Shown in pieces: positions 25,301-37,900 of a DNA stretch of 64,000 nt; the first letter of the stretch is position 1, and each line of letters begins with the position of its first letter. Below the pieces are notes generated by a model. It was given only the letters and a program-made list of their open reading frames with translations. It was not told where the DNA came from and searched no databases. This DNA is from Halocafeteria seosinensis (taxonomy: Eukaryota; Sar; Bigyra; Bicosoecida), in contig LVLI01000156.1 of assembly GCA_001687465.1 (NCBI GenBank), forward strand, positions 124,001-188,000, read 5' to 3'. Made by a program: the position numbers and the translations under genes.

Positions 25301-26955
25301 TGCAGATCATAGGACAAGCCGGTACTATGAAAACTTTATTGGAATCATTGAGCCACCTCGACTTGTTCGAGAATCGTGAAGTGTCGGATGAAGGTGATGA
25401 AAGGAGCTCGAATGCGGTTGCAGTCACAGAAGCAATCAACAGTCTTCTTGATGTTATTCTTTTGTGCAGTCAGTCTGTGACTTCTTGCTCGGTCTTGCTC
25501 TGTGCAAACTTGTTGGCAACCATAGACCAACTGCTGTGTCTAGACGAAGCATCCCAAGAAGCGAGTGGGATAGTGGACGAGTTGGTCCCTGCTCGAAGTA
25601 GTGCTCTCATTGCCGAAAAACTGTTCCCTAGGATATCTCGGATATTGAGTATCATAATTAATGTCATGTATATGCGACCTTACGATAACCAACTAACGGA
25701 GCAAGTGAACGTGTTTGTCCTTAACCATAAGGGCCTGCTTACAACGTTTTTGCATTTGGCAACACTGCTGCAAACTTCGGTCTTTTCTGTCAAACTTGGG
25801 ACGCTTGTGGTGGAATTGCTCAGCCTACTGTTGTCGAGAGATACTTCCAAGGTGGACTCTACATGTCTGGTGGACGAGTCAGGTTTTCGTCCATATATGC
25901 TTGCGCTTATTCGTAAATACGTGTCCCAACCGAAATCCGCGTCGTTTGCGTACGATGATCCATTAGGCAATCTTCACGGAGCGGGCGAAAATCCTAGGGC
26001 CGATTTGGACAGTTATGGTCCTTTAAGTACGTCTTCGGCGCCACAGCAGAACACCGAACTAGCGCTTCAAACACGGACAGGAACCGCGCTATCAAAGATG
26101 CGATACTATGTCTATCAAAGTGGGGGTATTGGATTGTGGTCTTCGGAGGTCACCAATGTGCTAGCACAGGAATACGGAGAAACGTGGTGGTACTCACTAA
26201 AACCAATGACTTATTCCGAGGAAGTTCTGTCTCGGCGAATGCTACGGTTTGTCACCCACGGTGGCATTGTTCAGACTCAGTATGCTAACGTCATCGTCAC
26301 ATGCGTCGAAAAACTTTTTGCTCGTTTGCTTTGGTATATCCGGGTAGTCTCTTCGGAAAGGGGGTCACATAAGAGCGCAGTAGGCTTGTCCACCACGTTG
26401 CATGAACCGGTTTTTTTACGCAAACAACCAAAACAATCTGAAGATACTACTCCTCACGGTAGTGTCTCCTTGGAGGTGTTGGCTCGAAGCGTGCAGCAGT
26501 TGGGCATCGCATTGAATCGTATGGCATCAACCAGAGCTCAACTTGACGTCGTCGCGGAAGTAATGAATAGTACTAACAGTCTCAGCAACATCCGTCAGAG
26601 ATTGTCTGGCAGAAAGGGCTCCTACCAGGGACGTAGTCATGCTTCTGTGAGTATAGTGGTGAGCTTTCAACTCGACGGTGGACTGGCTAATGAAGACCCT
26701 GCCGATGAACTCAGCGGAATGAGGCATAGTCTGGCAAGGGCCCAGTTAAGAGCTCTATCAAGTTTCGGGAATATCAAATTTGCGCTAGAAAACGCGATTT
26801 GGATGTGGTATATGCATGCACAATTTTCGACTGCACTGCGTCCAAGTGTAGAGTACATTGAAGAGATGGAGCGAACAAGCATGCCGGGAATAGCTGATTC
26901 TAGCCCCTTTAGTGCGAAAATGCTTCGATTCCTCAAGCGGTTGTCCATGGAATAA
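19370..26955 (+). CDS. Nup192/Nup205-family nucleoporin
   Basis: Large structural nucleoporin of the inner ring of the nuclear pore. Two exons (19370-19685 and 19748-26955) join in phase to 2,507 residues; the second exon alone codes over 2,400 residues without a stop. The start ATGGATGAAATA is the first methionine before a conserved-looking helical N-terminus; the frame runs 25 codons further upstream without need. The protein is almost wholly helical, with the N-terminal block ERAIALFFYHRRQLLLALSGIL, the C-terminal-half block YPHFFDSRVSYIATRLVHRM and many leucine-rich helices, as in Nup205/Nup192 alpha-solenoids. It is longer than yeast Nup192 (about 1,680) or human NUP205 (about 2,010). 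Nup188 is the alternative within the same superfamily. Its stop lies 120 bases from the convergent orphan gene. Confidence 0.75.
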
Positions 26956-27075
26956 ACAAGCTCTAACGAAGGTGTACTGACTCTCGCTATAAGCGAATTT
27001 AGTTTCCGATCAATTGCAATTGATTTCATTACGTAATGCGTTAATAAATCTGTACAAAGGGTGAGAGAAAACAGG

Positions 27076-28935
27076 TCAGATGGGATTTTGCATGCCCGCA
27101 GTGGAAATCCGGCCCTGCGACCGTGAGGTGCTTTTAGGAGGCAAAGTCGGACTAGAACTATCATGCCTGGCTGCTGAGTGCCTTCTCAGGGCCGGGGTAT
27201 GCTGCCTTGCGGAAAGTGCTTCCCAGATTTGTCCTCTATGTTGTCGGAACGGTTCCTGGTCGTCAAGCACGCCACCCTTACGAGTTGCAGCGGTTCCTGT
27301 TTGTCGGCGCGGCAGAAGTGGAGCCGATGCTGTCTGTTTAGTCCGAGAAATGGTTTTAGTTGTGCTATGATACTTCGCTGGAGATGATTTAGCTGAGGTA
27401 ACGCGGCTGTGTGTCCTGGACATACTTGACCCATTAGGAAGCTGCGACGTAGACACAGTGTTCCGCCCACCTCCTGCCATAGAACGACTCTGGGTTCTGA
27501 TCGGATCAACTTTGGGAAGGGGGACGGACGATATCAATGGTTGTATGCCGGTGGTTGCCAAGTAAGCGAGAAGTTCTTCCTGTTTCGTTGCAACGACAGA
27601 ATTTATCTCGCTCGCACTCATTGCGCTCCACTGTCGCACAAGCGCCGCCAATTTTCCTTCAGGGGTTTCAGGATCCGGTGTGTGTTCACTCTTTTCAGCA
27701 GCCTCCGGCAAATTCTTCAGATAATTTGTTTGCTCTGCGGAGTTGGCCTCCTGTTGCTCTGGACGATTATGTAACCGCTTTCGAGTTGCAGCTGGAAGCT
27801 CCGCTTTTTTCCCGGGATGCATGCCCTTGATAGCTGCTTCCTGGAGTGTAGCTTCATGTGTAAGGAAGTGTTCAAATTGTCTTTCGGTGGCGAGGGCGTA
27901 AAGAGCAGCTGCTCGAATTCTTCTCCAAGCTTGTGATGAAGTGGCCTTGTTCTTGCGTTTACCATTTCGCTCCACTTCCTTCAGGAACTTTAGCATAGAA
28001 TCAGCGCTTCGTTTTGATTTCATATGGTGCTTCGAGTTCACTCTTTTGGCATTGGTGCCCTGCGTCGAGACAAGAGGAGTTGAATCAGCCGCTAAGTTAA
28101 CTTCTAACACAACGGAGTTGGAGCATTACCTGATTTTGCGAACCGTCTTCCGTTCCATGCCCGCTTCCTTCGCTGTGAAGTAACCTACGAAGCCGTCTAA
28201 CCATGGTTCGGAAAGGGGTCAACACCTCTTCCGGGCATTTACTGTTTTGTGGATTCCTAGAGGCATACCGCAGCTCCTCTATCTTTGTGTTGAGATACTT
28301 GTCATCAAACGAGTCTCTCTGCTTTTGCAAGTCTTCCGCTGTTCGCAAAACATCCTCAACTAACGTTCTTGATCTTTCTTCTGAGAGGTTTAGTTCCCGT
28401 ACGCCGTACAGTTTGAAACATGTCCCCTCGCAACCTTCGTAGTCATTATTTCCTGCCAACAGTATTGCCAATAAAATCTGCATTTCATTCATATTCCAAT
28501 TCACTCTTAAATCGAGGTCAAGATCCATTCTCGTCGGGTTTGAGCAGTTTGACTTACCTTTCCAATTCGTACCCTGTTGCTTTGTTCCGGGTCCACCAAC
28601 GTGTAGACGCTCAACGGCAGTATCATAAACGATCGGTCCGACCTCATGATAGACTCTATCGGTTTACCAAAGAGGTCGACGAACTTCGCTCGACTTATTT
28701 TCGTGAGGGATACATGGTACTGCTTCGCCAGTTCCAGTTGGGATTGGAGGTTTTTCGATAAATGTTTCACGTGGTCCAATGTCCATTCCGATAGAGCTTT
28801 GAGAGCCCGGTCAAATTCCGGTTCCTGCTCTACGATTCGTGTATTTTCTGCCGCCTCCTCTTCCTCCCACAGATTTACTGAACTTCCACTCCTTACCAGT
28901 GAATGGTCGCTCTTGGAATTCCTGAGGGTCGCCAT
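27076..28935 (-). CDS. Orphan protein with ordered N-terminus and basic, Ser-rich tail
   Basis: Three exons (28558-28935, 28130-28477, 27076-28059) sum to 570 codons, 569 residues. I do not recognise the family. Residues 1-240 are helical and well mixed, with LWEEEE, EWTLDHVKHLSKNLQSQLEL, FVDLFGKPIESIM and a charged helix around EDLQKQRDSFDDKYLNTKIEEL; a coiled-coil character is likely. Residues 240-360 hold Lys/Arg-rich stretches (NGKRKNKATSSQAWRRIRAA). The C-terminal third is a Ser/Thr/Arg/Pro-rich, probably disordered region with repeated TSRSQ-like and SRTHSR-like groups. A cytoskeletal or scaffold role would fit the shape, but nothing shows it. Confidence 0.75.
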
Positions 28936-29631
28936 GGTTATTGTGAGCCGACAGTCTCTCTGCTTCACTCACTCTCTTTGCGCTCCACTAAAGAAGGGTC
29001 ATCGTCTACTTGTGTGCGTGGGATCATAGACACCACATGATTACGGAAACGGAGGTACACACCAGAGCAGAGAGCTATGCGCTCAAACGGTGGTTTTTGG
29101 CGCGTTACTCGCCTGCGACGTACGCCGGGGATCAGTCGCAGGTAATTATTTCCCTCTCCTGGTACAGTATTTCACCAGTTCCGATTACGGACGGCTGTGT
29201 ACAAATTCAAGCAAAGACTCCCGGACAATGTTGGTATCAATCCTACGTCGTGGACTTATTTTGGCAGAAAACCTAACAGGACTTGGACTGTACCGTGCGA
29301 CTTCGTCGGAAGAGCTTCAACTCGCGGGACCGGTACCAGTAGTGTTGTTTGAACCCGTCACTTAACGTGGAAGCGTACAACTCGCACGGACTGCTGAATC
29401 GAAGGAAGTGGAATGGAGCGTACACTACAAGTGCACCATGGTAATGTGTAGTGTATTCAAAACGATGTGGTACATACCTTTGAGCGTTGGTCGGTATCAT
29501 GCTGTTGTAATAACTGAGCCCGCAATTCCTGTGTGAGCTGTGGAGAAGAAACGAACTCAAATGAAGGTAAGTAACGGAGCCTTTCCTGCTCTTGCGGAAT
29601 TACTATAATGTGCTGTAGGTTGAGGAGGGAG
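28936..29631. other. Intergenic, about 700 bases
   Basis: Lies between the orphan gene start and the AdoHcy hydrolase-like remnant. Overlapping plus and minus frames of 70-95 codons occur, with no recognisable protein or splice chain. The right end would be the 3' part of the remnant, but no continuing homology to a Rossmann domain was seen. Confidence 0.4.
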
Positions 29632-30238
29632 TTAACCATCCACAGCCCCCACAACAGCACGTCCGACATTGTAGTCTTCAGAAGCCTTGATTAGAGAACG
29701 TGCAACAGAAATGACATGAGGAATCGAGGCAGGGTCTTCTACGTGTTCCAAAACCTTCTCGTATTCGACGTATCCGTTCTCAGTGTCTTCAACAACTCGC
29801 CCAATGTTATAGCTCCTCAGCTCCTCCAAAATAAGGAGCAAAGTAGCCGCCAATGTCGACCACGATCACATCCTTGTGAGCGTCTTTTATCGAGTCCAAG
29901 AATTGGCAGCGCTTTTGCTTGTCGGCCAAAAGGGTTCGACCTCCCTTCTCCTCATTTTCCCCAAATAGGACAGCGGGGAACGTCTCTTTAAATCCACTTA
30001 CAAGCGGGAACCCTTCGGAATTGCGCCAGCAACAACACCCAGTCGTCTCAGAACCATTAGAAAGAATGGAATGGTAGTGGAGACCATATGCACCCCAACA
30101 ACAAAACCTCGCCTCGTGTCCGCCAATACATCCTCATACCATAGGTAATACTGTGCTACAACCCGATGGACTTCCAGTGACGCGGGCCAGTTGCTTCAAA
30201 TTGTTGTCGTAGTCTGCAGCCATTGCAGGTACACTCAT
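29632..30238 (-). pseudogene. AdoHcy hydrolase-like gene remnant, broken by frameshifts
   Basis: Reading the minus strand from the ATG at 30238, protein-like sequence jumps between frames at least three times (near 30175, 30000 and 29833). The segments are: MAADYDNNLKQLARV; VVAQYYLWYEDVLADTRRG with PFFLMVLRRLG; VSGFKETFPAVLFGENEEKG; a run with KDVIVVDIGGYFAP; then RSYNIGRVVEDTENGYVEYE and ARSLIKASEDYNVGRAVVGAV, then a stop. The DIGGYFAP plus VVEDTENG pair parallels DDGGDL plus EETTTGV of AdoHcy hydrolases and is familiar from bacterial AdoHcy hydrolase-like proteins. The NAD-binding domain that should follow is missing. Splicing does not repair the breaks; a 1-base difference in CTCCTTATTTTGG accounts for the last one. 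Sequencing error is possible but three breaks make decay likelier. Confidence 0.55.
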
Positions 30239-30568
30239 TTTGAATCGAGCGGGGATAAATTGCACAAATCGATGCAAGAAGCCATGACAAAAGAAACTAT
30301 GAAAATATCACGTTTTCGTCAATCAAAGCGCCATCGCGCCATAGTGACGAAGCAAACATAGCTTTCACTCTGAACCTCATTTGTACACGGAATATAGCCA
30401 GCCATGCATTGTACAGGTAAAGCTTCCGAATTGTAGATTGGAAAAATAAAAATAAAAGTGTATCAGATCGTTATTGTGTATCGACCACTGTGCTGTGAGA
30501 ATACCTTAGCTTCTCATTCAGGCGCGTGGTTTGATCTCCTTGTTGAAGCTCCGCCAAGTCTGTAAAAC
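30239..30568. other. Intergenic, 330 bases, upstream of RNase T2
   Basis: AT-rich in part (AAAAATAAAAATAAAAG near 30445). No supported frame. Likely contains the promoter of the RNase T2 gene. Confidence 0.4.
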
Positions 30569-31614
30569 ATGCGCTTCGGGGGCTCATCCAAGGGTATGAC
30601 GGTACTCACCGCCACATTGGCAGTGCTAGCCTTTGTAGGAACGCAGGCCGAAGGTGGTTGCTCTGGTACGGACTTCGATTACATGGCTATCGTGGAGCAA
30701 TGGCCTCCAACTGCGGCCAAGTCTTTCCATAAGGACTCAAGCAATGACTATTTCACTCTACACGGTACGTGTCCACCACATTAGGTGCAGTTAGTGGTGC
30801 ATTTTCGCTCCTTATCTCGTGGGTGGAGAGGGTCTGTCTGTCGTTAGTCCTGTGTGGAATGAATGTTCCTGGGTGACCCTAGGGACTAAACACGTGGAAG
30901 TATTACTACCTCGATGTGGGGCTTGTGCAGGTGTATGGCCCAATGATTTCAACGGGGATTATCCATGCAATTGTGAGGGGTCACAATTCGATCCGGACAA
31001 ATTGAAACCGATAGAAGATCAACTGGATAAGTACTGGCCGTCGTTGAAATGCGAGGGCGACTCGTGCAATGACGACTTCTGGGAGCATGAATGGTCCAAG
31101 GTAAGGATGGTGGTGTATAGGGAGTATTCGATACAAGGTGTGCACTGGATATCTGAACTATCTGCGATGCAGCATGGAACCTGTGCTGTCGCAAACATTA
31201 GTAGCCTGGATGGACAGCTGGACTACTTCAAGAAAGCCCTACAACTTCGAAACCAGTATGATCCCCTCAATGCGTTCCAGGCGGCCAACATCACCCCCAC
31301 CAATGATCACGGATACAAAGTAAGGATTTGTAACAGAGAATGACCGACGTTGTCTTCTTCTGTAATGTTTTGCTCCGTTATTGCAGTATGACGATATCGT
31401 GAATGCCCTAAAGAACGAATTCAACGTCAGGACGGTCCTGCAATGCCAAGGAGAAAACGATATAGATGTGATAGAGATTTGCATCAACAAATCTTTTGGC
31501 GCTATTGATTGTCCCAGTCATTTGCAGGATACGTGTGATTATGACTACGAGGTGTGGCTACCTGCCCATACTGAATCACGGAGGAACCTTCGCGCTACTT
31601 CCCAATCACGATAA
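30569..31614 (+). CDS. Secreted RNase T2 family ribonuclease
   Basis: Acid-type endoribonuclease that cuts single-stranded RNA, normally in vacuole/lysosome or outside the cell. Four exons (30569-30764, 30931-31100, 31173-31319, 31387-31614) sum to 247 codons, 246 residues. A hydrophobic signal peptide (MTVLTATLAVLAFVGTQAEG) follows a short basic start. Both catalytic signatures are intact and each is split by an intron: CAS I FTLHGVWP and CAS II FWEHEWSKHGTC, giving the two catalytic histidines and the glutamate. Cysteines occur at positions expected for family disulphides (NCEGSQ, CEGDSC, CQGE, DTC). The C-terminal tail is short and basic (RRNLRATSQSR). Its stop is about 325 bases from the convergent carboxypeptidase stop. 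Confidence 0.92.
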
Positions 31615-31939
31615 ATCACACAACTTTACCGTTCAAGTACAAGAGTCCATAGCGACCATAAACTTAAATTGCGGTGAGGAAAAATACAGTCGTATCTCAA
31701 AAGTGACATCTAAAGTTTTGTAATGAACAAACTTTTTTCGGACTCCCCCGGCATTATACCGGTGTTGTGTATGTACAATGCATCATGTCAATTTACAGAT
31801 CGAGGGACGTATTAATACACGACACTAGCACATCCTACTGTGTGGTAAAGTATCGTTAGCAAAATTGGCGAGCACTTGCGGTTGATTACTCAGCAGCTTC
31901 CATTTCCATTCTTCTAACTGCCGAGTCCTCCCGACTGTC
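31615..31939. other. Convergent 3' region, 325 bases
   Basis: Between two tail-to-tail stops (RNase T2 and the carboxypeptidase). No supported frame; expected to hold both 3' UTRs. Confidence 0.45.
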
Positions 31940-34900
31940 CTAGCTCTTTTTCTTGCCTTTCTGGGGACGGGATCCAGCCTTTGCCGAGGGGGTTGACTTC
32001 GATCTATTTTTCGTGCTCCCCTTCTTCGGTTCTCGCGGAGTATGCTCAATGCTCAATCTGTTAACTTCTGTGCGTATGTGAGACGCAGTCGAAGTTCCCA
32101 TCAAATTCAATGGGGCAAGGTTATGGGCTGTTTGGATGACAGGATTCGGGGAGAAGGCTTCAGCAACCTCCTCGTCATCACCTTCGGCATCTTCGTATGA
32201 TTCCTCGAGGGTATCGTCGTTGCCATTCTTTTCATCACCAGCTCCAGATGAGAAGCCGATGTGAAAAGGTGGAGGGGCTAACCATTCTAGGGCACAAGCA
32301 CTGGTTTCCTCTGCTCGGGGAGATTCTTCAGACCCTGAAGTCGTCTCTTCTTTCGCAGCATTCTGGAACGGTGGTATGGACACTAGCTGTTCAATTGGAT
32401 AAGGAAAATTTGGAACACGAGGAACGGCACCTCCGTCGGCTGCGCGATCCGGTTGCTCGTGATAGTACTCCAATAAATCGTCAAGGGCTTCACAGAAATG
32501 GTGCCCCAACTCTTCAAAATCCCTTGTTTGGAAATGATTGTGGGCGTTGGCTCCTTGGTCAGCACCTGCAAACGATGCCTCTATCGTGTAGCTGTTTACG
32601 AGCGGAATGTCCCGCCATACGGCAACTCGCGAACAGTCCGACTTCGACTTTTGAACTTTAAACGAGCAGTTGTTGGACGAAAAGTTGCAAGCTCTTCGGG
32701 CCAGTAGGCGCGGAAACAGCTTCGACGTCCAACCCTGTAAGGAGGGTTTGTCCACTTTTGGTTTACTTAACGGGTCCTTGCTGTAAGCGGAGGCTGAGGA
32801 TGGTTCGCACCCGAACATAAAAATATTCTTCTTTCTAGAGTGGCCATGGAAATCACAGTATAGGATAACATTAGACGTATTTTGGCAAGTTTCAATAAGT
32901 TGCTTCAAATTCCAAACTGGTGGGACCTGCTCGATGCTTGGTTCACTCCAATTACGATTCAGGTCGAGTCCTGCCAAATTCGTTCGGTGATGCCCATTGA
33001 TCACTCCATCCGGATTCAAAAACGGTACTACTTTGATGATACACCGCGAACGAAGGCGGGATGCAATCGGAGCAGAAGATGTGAGGAAATCTAATACTCC
33101 CCGCATCATCCAAGAAGCGTTGCTCTCGCCGGGATGTACCCGCGCTGATAGAATAATGTAAGGGCGAGCATGCAGCAAGGAGTTTGGAGGGACCGGTTTC
33201 TTCCTGGTCGGAATGCGCGACAGTTGCATTGGAACAACTTTGCATCTAGGGGACTCCTCAAAAGGCTCTGAACGGCGGATACCTCCATCAGGAAGTCCTG
33301 AAGGAAAATCTGTGATAGTGAATAACGGCACGGGATTGCCTGCCAAAGTATGGCAAAGGACACTCCGACAAAATATTGAGGAACTGAATAACGAACCGTG
33401 AAGTCCCAAGAATTGTGGGGGGTGTTTAGTACCATTTTCTTCCTTTCCGAGCTCGCGGACTTGAGGAAGCGGGAGCGTGCAATGCTGGGAAGGGTGAAGT
33501 TGATCTTCCTTGTGCTTATCGGTGCAGAAGAGATTGTAACTTGCCATAGTTTGTACACCGTTCTTGTCAGCACCGGCACCACACATACGACGAAACACTG
33601 GTAACACAAGACTGGAAGGTAAACCCTCACAGGAATCAAGAGGATGTTCCTCAACAGGCACATGTACACTGTTGGCAAGTCGCAAGGCCCGATGCTGCCA
33701 TCTCAATGTGTCAAAACTCAGGTCTGTATAGGTGTAAGGGTAACAGTAAGCGAAGAACGCGTGTGTAGTCTCAGGCGGAAATTGGACGCGCCAACTCTCC
33801 GTGTAGAGATGTTGAGTTTCCAGGTCCTCAGAAGGAGCCCCTTCCGACGCATCTTCGGTTACCCCTACTTCTCGCTTCTGCTTAGCAAATTGATTGGAGT
33901 AGTACACAATATCAAAACCTAGCCGCTTCCATCCCACACCTGCTGGCGGTCTTGGCCAGAACCTACTCGATTCAAGTTGTTGTGTTTCCCCGTCTGTTCC
34001 GTCCACGAATACCAAAGGCCTCATTCCGTCATTAAAACTACTTCCGCCTTTCTCAAGGTTAACTATGTGGAATGTATAAATGGGAGCATCGTTACCATTA
34101 CTAGTTTCCATGCCAGTAACTCGGAAAAAGAACCACTGCGTGTGACCAGTCGTGTTCGTATCGGGTTCCAGTAGTAGTTCATACTCTCGCGGTCCAACTC
34201 GGACGGCGCTTCTAAGATTGCCAGATTCAAAGCGCGATTCAAACTCTAATGACGGGGCCATTTCGTTGTTCTTGAAACGGTTTGCCTCCACAACTCCTTC
34301 TTGTAGGCACTGTCTGAGATTTAGACCGATCCTCGACGCACTTGGCCACAGACCGGGGCTATCAAGATGGGAGGTGGTGGCAGACGCCTGCTCTGTTTTT
34401 ACCGACGATGACAGTGAATATGTGCGAGGAGTTTCAGCCTCTGCTAGACGCTCCTGCAACTCCTCACTGGTGGAAACCGGAGTCTCCTCACCCATCTTCT
34501 CGTACTTACGTGCCACGTGACGACCAGGTAAAGCTTGTACAGGCAAGGCTAAAGATTCCGCTTCAGCAGCAGAGTTCTCGTTATCTTGATTGTAGAGGTC
34601 GTAACAGACCACTCCAAACGTAGTATCTGCTTTCCCCGAAATCCTTGCCTTCAGCTCATCATATTCATCACCTGAATTTTGAGAATTCTCAATAACAGTG
34701 ACCTGCCCATCATACTGCTCCATAAGTTGCAAATCGCGAGCAAGAGTCGCTACACGCGCTAAAGCCCGTATCATGTACTGCTGCGACAAACGAGATCGTA
34801 AATCGGAAGACAGTAATGTCATCGGTTCTTCTGGTAGAAGACAACATGTGTGAAGTACCGTTGGGATCTGGTCATTACGCAGTTTCCAAGCATCCACAGA

Positions 34901-37900
34901 GTATATGCCTGCTGGTTGTCTTACAATGCTCAAGCAACTGTCGCTCGTCGTACGAAAAACTACGATATCGGAAGATACATGAGGAAATGCATAGGTTATA
35001 TGGCTTTTCAGGAGATCCAAACCAATAGGCCAATACCCAATGCTGTATTTGCTCTTGCTACCATTACCCCCAATATCGTCCACGATACCAACAGGCTTCC
35101 AGATATCTGACGAAACTATCCCGTTTTGCAGACTCTCCAGATCAACTGACTCCTTCAAATGTGGAAGCAGCAGGAGTAGGCTATCTTTCAGTGATCCATA
35201 CTCCCACTGTCCACATGACCCCTGGTCCATTGGATCGAAGGTCTCTCCAGTGGGGGAGGTGTTACTTTTGAGAAGAGAAATTGGGTCGTCCCATACCCGT
35301 TTCCACAAACGATCATACATTTCCAAAGCTTCATGCACTTCGCGTTCACTATCCATGCACTTTCGTCTTCTTACGTTCGTAACATGCTTACAAGAAAGGG
35401 ACCAGCAGAGGCGTCGTACACAGTCCAAATAAACGGCGGCTTGGTACTCTGGAAACCATTCAAGAGTAGAAGTCCAGGACTCTTTACCCGCGTTGTACGT
35501 AGGACGTCCAATCAGATCGTTTGTTTCTTCAACATCTTTTTCATAATAGCTAGCGCTATCCGCTTCACTCCTTCTTGCACTAGCTGCTTCGGTCTCTATA
35601 TCTGATAGCTCGAAACTTTCCGATAATTTCGTCGCTACACTTCTTGAACGTCTGCCAAGAAGGATTTTATCTCGAATGGAGTGTACCAAATGACTGCTTT
35701 GCTCAGTATCCACCCCAAACCTTCCTGATTCCGAATGCATGGTAGAAAGTCTCTCATTCAAACTGGAAGTTCTTCGTATAGGGTTGGCACTCTCCGGAAA
35801 TTCTTGGAAGCACTCCCCACCGAATTGGGTACACTGGGAGTATGATCGGGTTTCGGCACTCATAACCTGCTCGGCTTCCCGAACGACTTCAGCGCTCGCT
35901 TCATTACCCTCGCAAGAGGGGCCAGACTTTGCATCTGCAGCATTGCGATCCTCATCGAAATCGTCCTCATTGTCGTGGCCGGTCTCTTCATCCTGAGCAG
36001 CGCTGACTCCTTCATCCGAGTTATACGTACGTGGTTGAGTTTCACCAGGGACAAATATTTCGATGGACACCGATTTCCGCTTCTTTCTCTTCACGATTTT
36101 CTTCTTGCGTTTACCACTTTTCGGTTTTACAGAATTCGACTTCGAAGATGACGACGTCTTTTTTGCCTTACTCTTCGCTAATCCTTTCTTCTGACCTCTC
36201 TTCGAGCCATCATTGTCCGTGAGTATCCCTGATCCGGCGTCCGGATCCGCTGGTGTACCTTCTTGTGTGGCGCTGATGTTGTCTCCACCATCAGTTTCTC
36301 CCCTAAGTTGAGCTCTGTTCCATTGCTTATTCAGCTTAGAAATCAAAGGAATACACTTCTTAGCCGACACTACGACATCGGAGTCCGTCGACGCAGGGAA
36401 ACGACGTGCGCTTCCCTTCCACGGATCATCCTTCTGTAAGGAGACCGGCTTCCTTCCGAATTGGCGAAACTTCAAATCAGATTTAGGATAGCTCGGCTCA
36501 CAAATTTGAGAGTAAAAAGAAAACGTCATTTTCCAAAGATTTGGTTCGGCGAGATCCTCGATATATCCTGAGGGAGACACTAGCGACAGTGCGTCAGTTA
36601 GAGTTGGACGGCTATCCTCAGAAGTACCAGTGGCGAAGGTCGAGGGACGCAACATCTCATTTGCAAACGAATATAACCTCCTCAAAGAATCCCATTGGTG
36701 CCACTGGCATTTGATGGAAGACGGTAAGTGAAGAACTGGCCAGAGGAGAGTCCAGTCCCATGGTAATTTTCCTTTACTAGATACAGCGAGCGTTCGGCTT
36801 GTAGCAGCAACTTTTTGTCGTCTCAATAGTTCGTAATGAAACCCAGTAAGAAACCTGTCCGAGGGAAGTTTCCATGTGCAAGCTAGATTTAGGTCCAGGT
36901 TTCCCGGTCCAGGAGAATAGAGTCCCCGCGAGGCAAGAAGTTTTGACGAGGCGGGAATGGCTCCTGAGAGTCTTTCTTCAGCGTCTCCCGCATGGCGGGC
37001 AGACAGAAGACGCCACATGAGTGAAATCGTATTTTGCACAACTTCATCATGTAGCAGACTTAGTGATTCATTGGCAGGCCCCACTCGATAGAGGAGAACT
37101 ACTTGGTTATCCGTAGAGCAAACAATTGAAGTGGTGTCCTTCTCACCGGTATGTTCTTCTCCAATGTGTAAATCAACATAAAATGAAAGGATTTTCCATG
37201 TACGACTAAATACCTGCTGAGACCACATATCTTTGCAAAAAGACGTAAACTGAGAAAGCAGCAGTAGACTCTTAATTAATTCGGAAACGATGTCAGGAAA
37301 AAGGCTGAACTTCTTCATAGCTGTCATCAATGGGAAGATAACACGATTGTCGAGTTTAGAAGATATTGCAGTATTCTTGAACACTTTACTGCATATTTGT
37401 AGCGCATAGAAGACGGCTTCAGCGGACAGTCGCTCAAAACCGTCCAAACGATCTGGGGTACCTGTCGGTTTCGACCTCTCTGAGGGCACCAACCAACTTT
37501 GAAGGTTCTCGAGAACAGAGAAGAAAGACTCCCATGAGGACTTTACAAACGTTTTCACGTTAATTGCTGCATCATAGAAATGGTTATGAAATGTCTACAC
37601 ATATGAGGCAAATAACATATGATGGTAGCTTACCGCTGTCCCCAATAAAGTTGTTGAGAAGTTCAAGAGTAGCTCTAGCCTTCCATGGAGTACAGTGGTA
37701 GCAGATTATAGCTTCAAGTGCAGAGCTTGCTACTCGTAGTCCGCCACAAAGCCTACCGGACAACACGTTATTCCGATCTGCATTCGCTTGATAGCTCACT
37801 GCAAAATCTGTCGTGTTTCATAAGCTGCACTTACCATATGGACATAAGAACACGAGTGCGGGGCCTAAAGCAAGGCAAAGGTCTTTCCTATAGTCTCGAG

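Noticed and set aside
29040-29365. Plus-strand frames of 88-91 codons near the orphan start
   Set aside because: Overlapping, unrelated to any family, and no splice chain or consistent start.
33106-33678. A 190-codon minus-strand frame inside the carboxypeptidase gene
   Set aside because: It lies in another phase of the same strand as the conserved catalytic domain, which explains the open frame; no family resemblance.
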